Positions 8,397 to 16,992 of a DNA stretch of 64,000 nt are shown in pieces. Position 1 is the stretch's first letter. Each line of letters opens with the position of its first letter. The stretch covers positions 1 to 64,000 of the forward strand of contig CAZFDT010000004.1 in the NCBI GenBank assembly GCA_964518335.1, written 5' to 3'. The notes beneath the pieces were generated by a model. It saw only the letters and a program-made list of their open reading frames with translations. It ran no database searches and was not told the DNA's origin. Made by a program: the position numbers and the translations under genes. The stretch is from CAZFDT01 sp964518335. GTDB taxonomy: Bacteria; Planctomycetota; Phycisphaerae; Phycisphaerales; Phycisphaeraceae.

Positions 8397-11216
8397 ATGC
8401 CGCTCACCAGCTCGCAAATCCGACAGCAGTTCATCGACTTTTTCGTCACCCGCCACGGGCACGTCTTCGCGCCGTCGTCGCCCGTTGTGCCCCACGACGA
8501 CCCGACGCTGCTGTTCACCAACGCGGGCATGAATCAGTTTAAGCCCTATTTCCTGGGCACGCAGAAGCCCCACCACCCCCGCGCTGCCAACACGCAAAAA
8601 TGCATTCGCGCCGGCGGCAAGCACAACGACCTCGAAGACGTCGGCAAGGACACCTACCACCACACCTTCTTCGAAATGCTCGGCAACTGGTCCTTCGGCG
8701 ATTATTTCAAACAGGAAGCCATCGCCTGGGCCTGGGAGTTGCTCACCGACGTGTGGGGACTCGACCCGTCGCGCCTTCACGCCACCTACTTCCAGGGCGA
8801 CCCCGACGAGAACCTCGCCCCCGACGACGAGGCACGCCAGTTGTGGCTCAAGTTCCTCCCGCCCGAACATGTCCACCCCGGCAACAAGAAAGACAACTTC
8901 TGGGAAATGGGCGACACCGGCCCCTGCGGTCCCTGCTCCGAAATCCACATCGACCGCACCCCCGGAAAGACCGGGGGCAAGCTGGTCAACGCCGGCGACG
9001 CCCGTGTCATGGAAATCTGGAATCTCGTCTTCATCCAGTTCAACCGCGCCGCCGGCGGCAAGCTCTCGCCCCTGCCCGCACGCCATGTCGATACCGGCAT
9101 GGGCTTCGAACGCATCTGCGCCGTCATCGCCAGCAAGGACCGCGGCTATGACCCGGCCATCGGCAACTACGACACCGATGTGTTTGGGCCCATCTTCACC
9201 GCCATCCAGCAGGTCACCGGCGCCCGCGCCTACTCTGCCAGGCTCGACGACCGCATCGACACGGCTTACCGCATCATCGCCGACCACATCCGCTGCCTCA
9301 CTTTCGCCATCACCGACGGCGCCTCGCCGGGTAACGAGGGCCGCAACTATGTCCTCCGCCGCATCCTCCGCCGCGCCGTGCGCCACGGCCGGCAGACCCT
9401 CAACGTCCGCGAGCCGTTCTTCCATCGCCTCGTGCCCACCGTCGTCCAGGCCATGGGCGACGCCTTCCCCGAGCTGAAGAAAAATCCCGACCACGTCGCG
9501 GCAGTGATCCGCGAAGAAGAGGAGTCCTTCAACCGCACCATCGACCGCGGCATCGCCCTCTTCGAGGACGCCTGCGGCTTGGCCGACGACAGCACACTCG
9601 ACGCCGAGTCCGCCTTCAAGCTTCACGACACCTACGGCTTCCCCATCGACCTGACGCAGGTCATGGCCGAGGAGCGGGGCATGCGCGTCGATGTCGCCGG
9701 GTTCAACCGCCTCATGGACAAGGCCCGCGAGAAAGCGCGTGCCGGCACGTCCGGGGGCGACGCCCGCCAGTCGCTGCTCGACTTCGTCCAGAAGCACAGC
9801 CCCGTCACCACCGAGTTCCTCGGCTACGACACCACCGAGGCGTCGTGCGACACGGCCTGCACGATGCTGTTGCGCAAGGGCGATCACTACGAACTCGTGA
9901 CCCGCGCCACCGCCGGCGACGAGTTGGCGATCGTGCTGGGTCACACGCCCTTTTACGCCGAGGCCGGAGGCCAGGTCGGCGACATCGGCACGATCGCCAA
10001 CGAGACCGGCGGCGCCATGCGCGTCACCGACACGATCAGGCTCGGCGACGTGTTCTTCCACCTGGGCAAGGTCGAGCAGGGCACGTTCGAGACCGAAGCG
10101 GGCATCGATCTGGCCCTGACCCTCGCGGTCGATGCCGACCGCCGCGCCCGCATCGCCGCCAACCACACCATGACCCACGTCATGAATCACAAGCTCCGCA
10201 AGGTGCTGGGCGAGCACGTCGCCCAGAAGGGCTCGCTGGTCGATGACGCGAAGACGCGCTTCGACTTTTCGCACAACGCTGCCGTGAGCGACGCCCAGCT
10301 CGCCGAGGTCGAGGCGCTGGCGGGTGAGGAGATCGCCGCGGACCTGCCGGTGAGCTACGACTACGCCCCGCAGGCCGAGGCGCTGAAGATCCACGGACTG
10401 CGCGCGGTCTTCGGGGAGAAGTACCCGCCGAAGGTGCGCGTCGTGGCGATCGGGCCCAAGGTCGCCGACCTGCTCGAAGCGCCCGACGAGCGACGGTGGC
10501 ACGACTACTCGATCGAGTTCTGCGGCGGCACGCACCTGCGCCGCACGGGCGAGGCGGGGCGGTTCGTCATTGTGAGCGAGGAGGCCGTCGCCAAGGGCGT
10601 GCGGCGCATCACCGCGATCACCGGCGACGCCGCTGCGCAGGCCCTGTCGGAGGGCGCCATGCTCCTGCAGCAGATCGAGGCGCTGTCGAGCGCACCGGTG
10701 CAGGATTTGGAGACGCGGATGGAGCACATCGTCAAGGCCGCGGCGGGCGCGACGCTGCCTGCCGTGACGCGGGCGAAGATCAACACGGGCCTGGCCGACC
10801 TGGCGCAGCGGAGAAAGGAGTATGAGAAGGCCCAGGGCGACAAGGCCGCTGAGACCGTCATCGAGGTCGCCCGCGCCGTCGCCGACCAGGTCGAAGGCCC
10901 CGTCATCGTGGCGACCATCGACGGTGCCGACGGCAAGACAATCCGCACCGCCATGGACGTGCTGCGCAAGCGGCACCCCGACGCGGCCATGCTGCTGGCG
11001 GGCGTCAGCGGGGAGGGGCTGTCGTTTGTCGCCAGCGTGCCCAAGTCGATGATCGACGCGGGCCTCAAGGCCGGCGACTGGGTGCGCCAGGCCGCCCAGG
11101 CCGCGGGCGGTAAAGGCGGCGGCCGCCCCGACATGGCCCAGGCCGGAGCCAAGGACGTGACCAAGCTCGACGACGCGCTCGCCGCAGCGCGCGACTTCGC
11201 GCAGTCGAAGGTCTGA
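8397..11216 (+). CDS. alaS: Alanyl-tRNA synthetase
   Basis: A 939-residue class II synthetase charging tRNA-Ala, somewhat longer than the usual 870-880. The catalytic domain contains KHNDLEDVGKDTYHHTFFEM and GDTGPCGPCSEIH. The editing/SerX domain has the zinc-binding HTMTH and CGGTH motifs. A C-terminal oligomerisation/C-Ala region ends with a Gly-rich KGGGRPDMAQAG segment typical of AlaS. ATG 8397 gives the canonical start (LTSSQIRQQFIDFF). TATACT at 8353-8358 may be the -10 box, with a leader of about 38 nt. Confidence 0.97.
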   Translation: MPLTSSQIRQQFIDFFVTRHGHVFAPSSPVVPHDDPTLLFTNAGMNQFKPYFLGTQKPHHPRAANTQKCIRAGGKHNDLEDVGKDTYHHTFFEMLGNWSFGDYFKQEAIAWAWELLTDVWGLDPSRLHATYFQGDPDENLAPDDEARQLWLKFLPPEHVHPGNKKDNFWEMGDTGPCGPCSEIHIDRTPGKTGGKLVNAGDARVMEIWNLVFIQFNRAAGGKLSPLPARHVDTGMGFERICAVIASKDRGYDPAIGNYDTDVFGPIFTAIQQVTGARAYSARLDDRIDTAYRIIADHIRCLTFAITDGASPGNEGRNYVLRRILRRAVRHGRQTLNVREPFFHRLVPTVVQAMGDAFPELKKNPDHVAAVIREEEESFNRTIDRGIALFEDACGLADDSTLDAESAFKLHDTYGFPIDLTQVMAEERGMRVDVAGFNRLMDKAREKARAGTSGGDARQSLLDFVQKHSPVTTEFLGYDTTEASCDTACTMLLRKGDHYELVTRATAGDELAIVLGHTPFYAEAGGQVGDIGTIANETGGAMRVTDTIRLGDVFFHLGKVEQGTFETEAGIDLALTLAVDADRRARIAANHTMTHVMNHKLRKVLGEHVAQKGSLVDDAKTRFDFSHNAAVSDAQLAEVEALAGEEIAADLPVSYDYAPQAEALKIHGLRAVFGEKYPPKVRVVAIGPKVADLLEAPDERRWHDYSIEFCGGTHLRRTGEAGRFVIVSEEAVAKGVRRITAITGDAAAQALSEGAMLLQQIEALSSAPVQDLETRMEHIVKAAAGATLPAVTRAKINTGLADLAQRRKEYEKAQGDKAAETVIEVARAVADQVEGPVIVATIDGADGKTIRTAMDVLRKRHPDAAMLLAGVSGEGLSFVASVPKSMIDAGLKAGDWVRQAAQAAGGKGGGRPDMAQAGAKDVTKLDDALAAARDFAQSKV

Positions 11217-11295
11217 TGGTCACAAGTCCACTGTATTGAAGCGCGCTGGAGAATCGGGGACGGTTATGATCGCGGCCTCATGAAGTAGCTCTCCT

Positions 11296-11328
11296 GACCT
11301 CGACTTTCGACTCTTGGACATTCGACTT
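11296..11328. repeat. Short GACTT/TCGACTT repeat before dapL
   Basis: The 33 bp carry CGACTTTCGACTCTTGGAC and TTCGACTT, matching the right half of the tract at 2631-2706 (CGACTTTCGACTCCTC). The repeat ends at the dapL ATG and replaces any visible Shine-Dalgarno. An isolated CACAAGTCC at 11221 may be the remnant of the left half. Confidence 0.5.
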
Positions 11329-12567
11329 ATGGCTCGTATCAACGACAACTATCTCAAGCTCAAGGCCGGCTACCTGTTTCCCGAGATCGCGCGGCGCGTC
11401 AAGGCATTCGCGGAGACGAACCCGCAGGCGAAGATCATTCGACTCGGCATCGGCGACGTGACCGAGCCGCTTCCGGGGGCGTGTGTCGAGGCGATGCACA
11501 AGGCCGTCGATGACATGGCGCGGCGGGATACCTTTCATGGCTACGGCCCGGAACAGGGCTACGACTGGCTGCGCGAGAAGATCGCCGAGCACGACTTCCG
11601 CTCGCGCGGGTGCGACGTGAGCGCCGACGAGATCTTCGTCTCCGATGGCAGCAAGTGCGACACAGGGAACCTCCTCGACATATTGGCCCCGCAGGCGAAC
11701 ACCATCGCCGTGCTCGACCCTGTGTACCCCGTGTACGTCGATACGAACGTCATGGCGGGCAACACCGGCGCTGCGGGCGACGGCGGCGAGTACGCCGGTC
11801 TCGTCTATCTGCGCTGCACCGCCGACAACGGCTTCACGCCGGCGCTGCCCGATCAACCCGTCGATGTGATTTACCTGTGCTACCCGAACAATCCCACGGG
11901 CACGGTTGCGACGAAGGACACGCTGGCCAAGTCGGTCGCCTACGCGAAGCAGCACGGGGCGCTGCTCCTGTTCGACGCGGCGTACGAGGCGTTCATCACG
12001 GACCGGGCCATCCCGCACTCGATTTACGAGCTTCCGGGGGCGCGCGACGTGGCCATCGAGTTCCGCTCGTTCAGCAAGAACGCCGGGTTCACGGGCACGC
12101 GCTGCGCCTATACCGTGGTCCCCAAGTCGCTGATGGGAAAAACCGCCGATGGGCAACTGCAGCCGCTGCATCCACTATGGAACCGCCGCCACACCACCAA
12201 GTTCAACGGCGTGTCCTACATCGTGCAGCGCGGCGCCGAGGCGGTCTATACGACCCAGGGCCAGCAGCAGGTGCGCGGCCTCATCGACTTCTACATGGCC
12301 AACGCCGCGATCATCCGCACGACGATCCAGCAAATCGGTCTGCCCGTGTTCGGCGGCGTCAACGCACCCTACGTCTGGGTCGGAACACCCCGGGGCGTCA
12401 CGAGCTGGCAGATGTTCGACAAGCTCCTGAGCGAGGCCCACGTCGTCGTCACGCCCGGAAGTGGTTTTGGAGCCGCCGGCGAAGGCTACTTCCGCGTCAG
12501 CGCCTTCAACAGCCGCGCCAACGTCGAGGAGGCGATGTCGCGCCTGCGCGACAAGGTCCAACTCTAA
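11329..12567 (+). CDS. dapL: LL-diaminopimelate aminotransferase
   Basis: A 412-residue fold-type I PLP aminotransferase that converts tetrahydrodipicolinate directly to LL-diaminopimelate for lysine and peptidoglycan. Diagnostic features are the N-terminus INDNYLKLKAGYLFPEIARR, FHGYGPEQGY, LCYPNNPTG, and the PLP-lysine segment SFSKNAGFTGTRC. This one-step route is typical of Planctomycetes, Chlamydiae and plants. ATG 11329 fits the family; the in-frame upstream TTG at 11314 lies inside the GACTT repeat. Confidence 0.95.
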   Translation: MARINDNYLKLKAGYLFPEIARRVKAFAETNPQAKIIRLGIGDVTEPLPGACVEAMHKAVDDMARRDTFHGYGPEQGYDWLREKIAEHDFRSRGCDVSADEIFVSDGSKCDTGNLLDILAPQANTIAVLDPVYPVYVDTNVMAGNTGAAGDGGEYAGLVYLRCTADNGFTPALPDQPVDVIYLCYPNNPTGTVATKDTLAKSVAYAKQHGALLLFDAAYEAFITDRAIPHSIYELPGARDVAIEFRSFSKNAGFTGTRCAYTVVPKSLMGKTADGQLQPLHPLWNRRHTTKFNGVSYIVQRGAEAVYTTQGQQQVRGLIDFYMANAAIIRTTIQQIGLPVFGGVNAPYVWVGTPRGVTSWQMFDKLLSEAHVVVTPGSGFGAAGEGYFRVSAFNSRANVEEAMSRLRDKVQL

Positions 12568-12571
12568 CGCA

Positions 12572-12641
12572 TTCGAGCGGCTTGCGGCTTAGCAACATCC
12601 GCAGTCGCCGCCAGGCCTCGCTAAGCCGCAAGCGGCTCGAA
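12572..12641. repeat. REP-like inverted repeat, 22-bp perfect arms
   Basis: Arms at 12572-12593 and 12620-12641 are perfect inverted copies (core GAGCGGCTTGCGGCTTAGC) around a 26-nt loop. It follows dapL after four bases and stops five bases before the next start codon. It can therefore act as a dapL terminator-like hairpin and may also hide the ribosome site of the next gene. A short relative is at 27357-27374. Confidence 0.85.
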
Positions 12642-12646
12642 CACCA

Positions 12647-13123
12647 ATGCCCGACCCTGCCATTGACCATGCGATCGCATCGTTCCTCGCCAGTTGCCGC
12701 ACCGCGAGCCTGGCGACACACGACGCTGCACTTGGCCCTCATGCCGCCAACGTGCAGTACGCCAGCGATGACCACTGGCGGCTGATCTGGGTGTCCAACC
12801 CCGAGTCGCGCCACAGCCGCGACCTGGCTGCCGACCCCCGCGCCGCGCTGACCATCTACGCCCACGACGACCGCCCCGATCGCATTCACGGCCTTCAACT
12901 GCGGGGTTACGGCAGCGTCATCGCTGACGGGCCGGCGTGGCACGACGCCTGGGAGCTTTACACCGCCAAGTTCGCCTTCATCCGCGCGACGCCCGCGCTC
13001 GAGCAGGCCGTCCGTCAGCAGCGCTTTTACCGCTTCACGCCCACGTGGCTCCGCTGGATCGACAACCGTCGCGGCTTCGGGTGGAAGGTCGAGAAGACGC
13101 TGGCTGCCGATACACGCGGGTGA
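12647..13123 (+). CDS. Pyridoxamine 5'-phosphate oxidase-fold flavoprotein
   Basis: A 158-residue single-domain protein with the split-barrel PNPOx fold: SCRTASLATHDAALGPHAANVQYA, WVSNPESRHSRDLAADPRAALTIY, and a C-terminal FYRFTPTWLRWIDN. Such proteins bind FMN, F420 or haem; the exact cofactor cannot be told. No Shine-Dalgarno is visible and a 70-bp palindrome ends five bases upstream. It converges with coaC, with four bases between the stop codons. Confidence 0.75.
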   Translation: MPDPAIDHAIASFLASCRTASLATHDAALGPHAANVQYASDDHWRLIWVSNPESRHSRDLAADPRAALTIYAHDDRPDRIHGLQLRGYGSVIADGPAWHDAWELYTAKFAFIRATPALEQAVRQQRFYRFTPTWLRWIDNRRGFGWKVEKTLAADTRG

Positions 13124-13127
13124 ACGC

Positions 13128-13730
13128 TCATCCACGCCGACCGGCGACTAGGATGCCCTGGGCGGCGTTGAAAATCGCCTCCGGCTCGCTCATGCGCCCC
13201 TCGCCGCGGGTGCGACAGGCTTGCCAGCCCTCTTCGGGCCCGACGGTGGCGTAGCCCAGCACGTCCTTCACGGTGGCGATGTTGCGCTGCACGACTGGGT
13301 TGGCCCACATGTCGGCGTTCATCGCCGGCGCCAGCAGCACGGGCGTGGGCGAGGGCAGCGCGGCGGCGGTCAGGCTCACCACGTCGTCGCACAGGCCGTG
13401 GGCCAGCTTGGCGAGGATGTCGGCCGTGGCGGGCGCCACGATGAACAGCTCGCACCAACGCGCCAGCCCGATGTGTTGCGAATCCGGACGATCGTCGGCC
13501 TGCCACACACTCGTCAGCACCGTCTTGCCCGACAGCGACTGGAAGGTCAGCGGCGCGACGAAACGCGTGGCCGCCTCCGTCATGATGACGCGCACGTCCG
13601 CGCCGCCCTGCACCAGTCGGCTCACGAGCGTCGCGGTCTTGTAACAGGCGATCCCGCCACTGAGGGCGACAAGCACGCGGCGGCCCAGAAACGGGCCGGA
13701 CGCGGCATCGGATGAGGCGGTGTCAGCCAA
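13128..13730 (-). CDS. coaC: Phosphopantothenoylcysteine decarboxylase (CoaC half of CoaBC)
   Basis: A 200-residue FMN-dependent decarboxylase of the HFCD family making 4'-phosphopantetheine for coenzyme A. Visible are LVALSGGIACYK, the active-site region around HIGLARW, PATADILAKLAHG and the PAMNADMW substrate loop. Only the decarboxylase half of bacterial CoaBC is present; no ligase (CoaB) domain follows and the frame ends cleanly. The start is TTG at 13730, three bases after the rpoZ stop, with GAGGT 9 nt before it, so translation is probably coupled. Confidence 0.88.
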   Translation of the reverse strand: MADTASSDAASGPFLGRRVLVALSGGIACYKTATLVSRLVQGGADVRVIMTEAATRFVAPLTFQSLSGKTVLTSVWQADDRPDSQHIGLARWCELFIVAPATADILAKLAHGLCDDVVSLTAAALPSPTPVLLAPAMNADMWANPVVQRNIATVKDVLGYATVGPEEGWQACRTRGEGRMSEPEAIFNAAQGILVAGRRG

Positions 13731-13733
13731 GGC

Positions 13734-13982
13734 TTAGACCTCGGCAGGCTCGGGCAGCGCATCGGGCGTCCGCTTCTGATCGGCGTCGGGGGGCAGCTCG
13801 TAGCTGATCTTGCCTTCGACGATCTCCTGCACGGCGACCTCGAAGTCGCTACGGCCGTGACGCTCCACCAGCGGCCGGGCGCCGTTCATCAGCGCCCGCA
13901 CCCGGTGCTGCACCAGCGCGGTGAACTTGAAACGCCCCCCCACGGCGTTGATCAGACTGTCGTCCTTCAGTGCTTCAATCAT
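13734..13982 (-). CDS. rpoZ: RNA polymerase omega subunit
   Basis: An 82-residue protein with the omega pattern: a short helix (SLINAVGGRFKFTALVQHRVRALM), then a Gly-Ala-rPLV turn and a C-terminal acidic tail. It helps assemble the beta' subunit. The rpoZ-coaC order is conserved in many bacteria (often gmk-rpoZ-coaBC), which supports both calls. Some distance from the Proteobacterial consensus leaves slight doubt. Confidence 0.82.
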   Translation of the reverse strand: MIEALKDDSLINAVGGRFKFTALVQHRVRALMNGARPLVERHGRSDFEVAVQEIVEGKISYELPPDADQKRTPDALPEPAEV

Positions 13983-14135
13983 GGCCAGCTCGCTCCAAGG
14001 TCAAGCCCCTTACTGTACCCGACCCGCATCCCCGCATCAAATCCCGCCCGACGACGTCCGCGGGTGAGGGGGCGGGTGAAAACAACCCCGGGGCGACTGG
14101 AATCGACCTTTTCACCCGGCGCAGCGGCAGAGGGA

Positions 14136-14540
14136 TCAGCGTGCGGTCGTGAGCTGCAGGTCGCCGCCGAAGGCTTCGGCGAAGTCGAACACGTCGCGGA
14201 AGTCGTCGAGGCTGTCGGCGTCGGTCTTGAACATCATGCCCGCCTCGACCATGGCGTACACGATCTCGCCGAAGTCGTCGCAGCGGCGGACGTGCCAGCG
14301 TTTGAGGACGGAGCGTGCCATCAGGCCGTACTGATCGATGGCGAAGTCACGCAGGCCCAGGCATAACTGTTGGCCGCTGACGTGTCGTTCGGGGTGGTCG
14401 CGCGGGTCCTGCGACTGAGCGTCTTCGGGCAGTTCGCCGTGCAGGCGTCGAACGGTGAAATCCAGGCCTTTCTGCACGAACACGAAGGCCTCGACGGCGA
14501 AGCGTGTCTTTCGGGCGATCTCCACAAGGTCCACAGTCAT
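14136..14540 (-). CDS. Minf_1886-family conserved protein
   Basis: A 134-residue acidic protein beginning MTVDLVEIARKTRF and containing FVQKGLDFTV, HVSGQQLCLGLRDFAIDQYG and GLMARSVLKRWHVRRCDDFGEIVYAMVE. This matches a small conserved family of unknown function (Minf_1886) common in Planctomycetes and Verrucomicrobia (from memory of the family, not a search). An alternative in-frame ATG at 14555 adds five residues. It stands alone between rpoZ and the folate cyclo-ligase gene. Confidence 0.75.
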   Translation of the reverse strand: MTVDLVEIARKTRFAVEAFVFVQKGLDFTVRRLHGELPEDAQSQDPRDHPERHVSGQQLCLGLRDFAIDQYGLMARSVLKRWHVRRCDDFGEIVYAMVEAGMMFKTDADSLDDFRDVFDFAEAFGGDLQLTTAR

Positions 14541-14664
14541 GGCCGAGTCGCTCACGGGATGGTGATGATCGGGATGAACGCAGGCGAGGCTTTCGCCACT
14601 CCGCAGGGATTATACGCGAGAACCGGGCGGGTAAAAGTACTCAGCACGACCGTGTGCGGGCCAG

Positions 14665-14670
14665 TACGAT
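14665..14670 (+). promoter_or_regulatory. -10-like box 6 nt before a start codon (leaderless candidate)
   Basis: TACGAT at 14665-14670, six bases, then the ATG at 14677. There is no Shine-Dalgarno between them and no clear -35. Confidence 0.45.
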
Positions 14671-14676
14671 CGGGGC

Positions 14677-15282
14677 ATGGCAATCGGGCAGGACAAGGCG
14701 AGGCTGCGGGCGAGCCTGCGGGCGTCGCGGCGGGCGATGAGCCATGCGGAGGTGGCGGCCAAGTCGGAGGCGATCGTGGCGCGACTGTTGGGTTGGGTGG
14801 GCGAGGCCGAGGCGGACGTGTGGTTCGTGTACGTGTCGGTGGGTCACGAGGTGGCGACGCGGGCGCTGATTGAGCGACTGCTGGGCCAAGGTCGGCGGGT
14901 GTGCGTGCCACGGGTGGCGGGGGCGGGTGCGATGGAGGCGATCGAGGTGGCGTCGCTGGGCGAACTGGTGGTGGGCCCGATGCGGATACCGCAGCCGCCG
15001 CCGCAGCGTCGGCGGTGCGAGGGGCGGGTGGACGTGGCGGTCGTGCCGGGAGTGGGCTTTACCGCAGCGTGCGATCGGCTGGGCGGAGGGCTGGGTTTCT
15101 ACGACCGCTGGCTCACCACGCATACGCCGCGCCTGGCGGTGGGCCTGGCGTTCGAGTTGCAGGTGGTGGCCCAACTGCCGGTCGAGGCGCATGACGTGCG
15201 CCTGCACGCCATCGTGACCGAGCAAGCGGTGTACGTGAAAGGCGGCGAGTTGTCGCATTCGTCGCGGGGCGGGGCGCTATGA
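14677..15282 (+). CDS. 5-formyltetrahydrofolate cyclo-ligase
   Basis: A 201-residue enzyme of the MTHFS family that converts 5-formyl-THF to 5,10-methenyl-THF using ATP. An N-terminal basic helix (KARLRASLRASRRAMS) and a long helical region lead to the ATP/Mg-binding signature GGGLGFYDRWL near residue 145. Family relatives also include YgfA. It is followed after 10 nt by an AsmA-like gene, which may have its own promoter. Confidence 0.88.
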   Translation: MAIGQDKARLRASLRASRRAMSHAEVAAKSEAIVARLLGWVGEAEADVWFVYVSVGHEVATRALIERLLGQGRRVCVPRVAGAGAMEAIEVASLGELVVGPMRIPQPPPQRRRCEGRVDVAVVPGVGFTAACDRLGGGLGFYDRWLTTHTPRLAVGLAFELQVVAQLPVEAHDVRLHAIVTEQAVYVKGGELSHSSRGGAL

Positions 15283-15283
15283 T
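15278..15283 (+). promoter_or_regulatory. -10-like box 9 nt before a start codon
   Basis: TATGAT at 15278-15283 overlaps the stop codon of the cyclo-ligase gene and lies 9 nt before the ATG at 15293. GAGGA between them could also act as a Shine-Dalgarno, although too close, so this case is weaker than the others. Confidence 0.35.
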
Positions 15284-15292
15284 GAGGAACGT

Positions 15293-16918
15293 ATGCTTCG
15301 CAAACTCATCGCCACGGTTGGGGTTGGTGTCGCTGTCGTCGCCATCGGCGTGGCGGTGGCGGTGTGGCTGGTGGGCCGCGCGGGCCAGACGCGCGTCGAG
15401 CGCGTGGTGTCGCAGCGCCTGCAGCGCATCGCCAATCACTATTTGCAGCCGCGGCTGTCGCTGGGCGAGCTGGACTACCAGTACCCGCGCACCGTGCTGG
15501 TGCGCGACGCGCGGCTGACGACCGACGAGGGGCTGGACATCCTCACCGTCGAACGAATGGAGCTGGTGTTCGCCGAGGTGCCGCGGCAGGATCGGCCGCT
15601 GCGGATCGAACGGGTGACGCTCACGTCGCCGCGCATCCACGTCGCCGATTCACTGCGTCTGGACGGGCGCGTCGCCGGCTGGTCGGACCTGCTGCGCCCG
15701 GAGGCGGACGAACCGATGCCATCCGACGCCGGTGCTGTGCGCCTCAGCGACGTGTTCCAGATGCGTCATGTGCGGCTGATCGACGGGCACGTGATCTACA
15801 CCGACCGCAATGGCGACGACGACCGCCTGCCCACGATGGATCTGGGCGGCATCAGCGCCGAACTGAATGTCGAGCCCGACGCCCAGGGCTGGTACGTGAT
15901 CGACACCGCGATCGCCGGCCCGGCGCGATTCACGGCGACGGTGAAAGGTCGGCTGGACCTGGACGACCTGATCCTGCAACTCGACGAGTTGGCGCTGCGG
16001 ATGCGGCTGGATCGACAGACGGACGAGGCGTTGCCGCCGTTTGTGCAGGAGATGCTGCGGCGTCACGAGGTGACGGGGCGGCTGCGGGTGACGGCATCGG
16101 GGCAATACCCGCTGCTGCAGTTGGACCGTGCCCAGGGCGTGGCGCAGGTGCGAGTGGAGAACGTTCGCGCGGTGCTCGACGACATGCTGATCGACCTGAA
16201 CGAAGCTGGGGGCGAAGTGGTGCTGCGACCGGGGCGCGTGGTGGCGCGGCGACTGGAGATCAAGGGCTATGACGGGCAGGCGGCGGGGCGGTTTTCGATG
16301 ACGATCCGCGACGACGGCGGGTTGACCGACGCCGACGTGCAACTCACGGGCGAGAACCTGCGGCTGGAACGACTGATCCGCGCGACCGTCGGTGAGGAGG
16401 AGGCCGCCCAGACGCTGCCGCTGGCGGGCCGTCTGTCGTTCGCCACGCACCTGACGGGTCCCGCGGCGTCGCTGCACGAGCAGGCGTCGGGCACGGGCTG
16501 GCTGGAGGTCAATGAAGGGGCGCTGGCGCGGCTGCCGCTGCTGCTGCGCCTGCGCAAAATGATGGGCTTGGACACCGCGCTGCCGCCGGAGGATCGGCCC
16601 GCCGGCAAGGACACGGCCCGCATCGAGTGGACCTACGCCGGCGACCGCGCCCGGCTGACGAAAATCGAGGCCCTCACCCGCTGGCTGGCACTGCGCGGCG
16701 AAGGCGACCTGCGCTTCGACGGCTCGCTGGACCTGCGCGTCAACGCCGGCCCCATGGAACGCCTGCAGCACGCCCTGGGCCGCGTCGGCGACTGGATGGC
16801 CTCCGTCACCGACCGCCTGGTTTCCTACTCCGTCACCGGCCACGTGGGCAACCCCCAGATCCGCGTCCGCCCCCTCGGGCTCAGTGCAGCATCCCCCGAC
16901 ACAGCCATGACGCCGTGA
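15293..16918 (+). CDS. AsmA-like envelope protein
   Basis: A 541-residue protein with one N-terminal membrane anchor (residues 5-29) and a long beta-rich periplasmic body. Residues about 90-115 (LRIERVTLTSPRIHV) and the C-terminal region (WTYAGDRARLTKIEALTRWLALRGEGDLRFDGSLDLRVNAG, split here as WTYAGD...ALRGEGD...DLRV) match the AsmA/DUF3971 style. AsmA-like proteins act in outer-membrane lipid transport and homeostasis. Assignment rests on architecture rather than a unique motif. Confidence 0.68.
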   Translation: MLRKLIATVGVGVAVVAIGVAVAVWLVGRAGQTRVERVVSQRLQRIANHYLQPRLSLGELDYQYPRTVLVRDARLTTDEGLDILTVERMELVFAEVPRQDRPLRIERVTLTSPRIHVADSLRLDGRVAGWSDLLRPEADEPMPSDAGAVRLSDVFQMRHVRLIDGHVIYTDRNGDDDRLPTMDLGGISAELNVEPDAQGWYVIDTAIAGPARFTATVKGRLDLDDLILQLDELALRMRLDRQTDEALPPFVQEMLRRHEVTGRLRVTASGQYPLLQLDRAQGVAQVRVENVRAVLDDMLIDLNEAGGEVVLRPGRVVARRLEIKGYDGQAAGRFSMTIRDDGGLTDADVQLTGENLRLERLIRATVGEEEAAQTLPLAGRLSFATHLTGPAASLHEQASGTGWLEVNEGALARLPLLLRLRKMMGLDTALPPEDRPAGKDTARIEWTYAGDRARLTKIEALTRWLALRGEGDLRFDGSLDLRVNAGPMERLQHALGRVGDWMASVTDRLVSYSVTGHVGNPQIRVRPLGLSAASPDTAMTP

Positions 16919-16935
16919 ACCGACGTCACACCCTC

Positions 16936-16986
16936 AGCCGGGACGATACGCATCCCCGGATTCCTGGGACGCGTAGCGTCCCGGCT
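16936..16986. repeat. REP-like palindrome, second copy
   Basis: Arms 16936-16956 and 16966-16986 pair with two mismatches. The right arm carries the same GGGACGCGTAGCGTCCCGGC core as 3576-3595. Here it lies between two convergent genes and could form a bidirectional terminator hairpin; there is no T-run. Confidence 0.75.
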
Positions 16987-16992
16987 GCCGCT

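Noticed and set aside
8352..10976. An 874-codon minus-strand frame opposite alaS
   Set aside because: It is an antisense shadow of a clearly conserved synthetase and has low-complexity Asp/Gly/Val/His content typical of such shadows.
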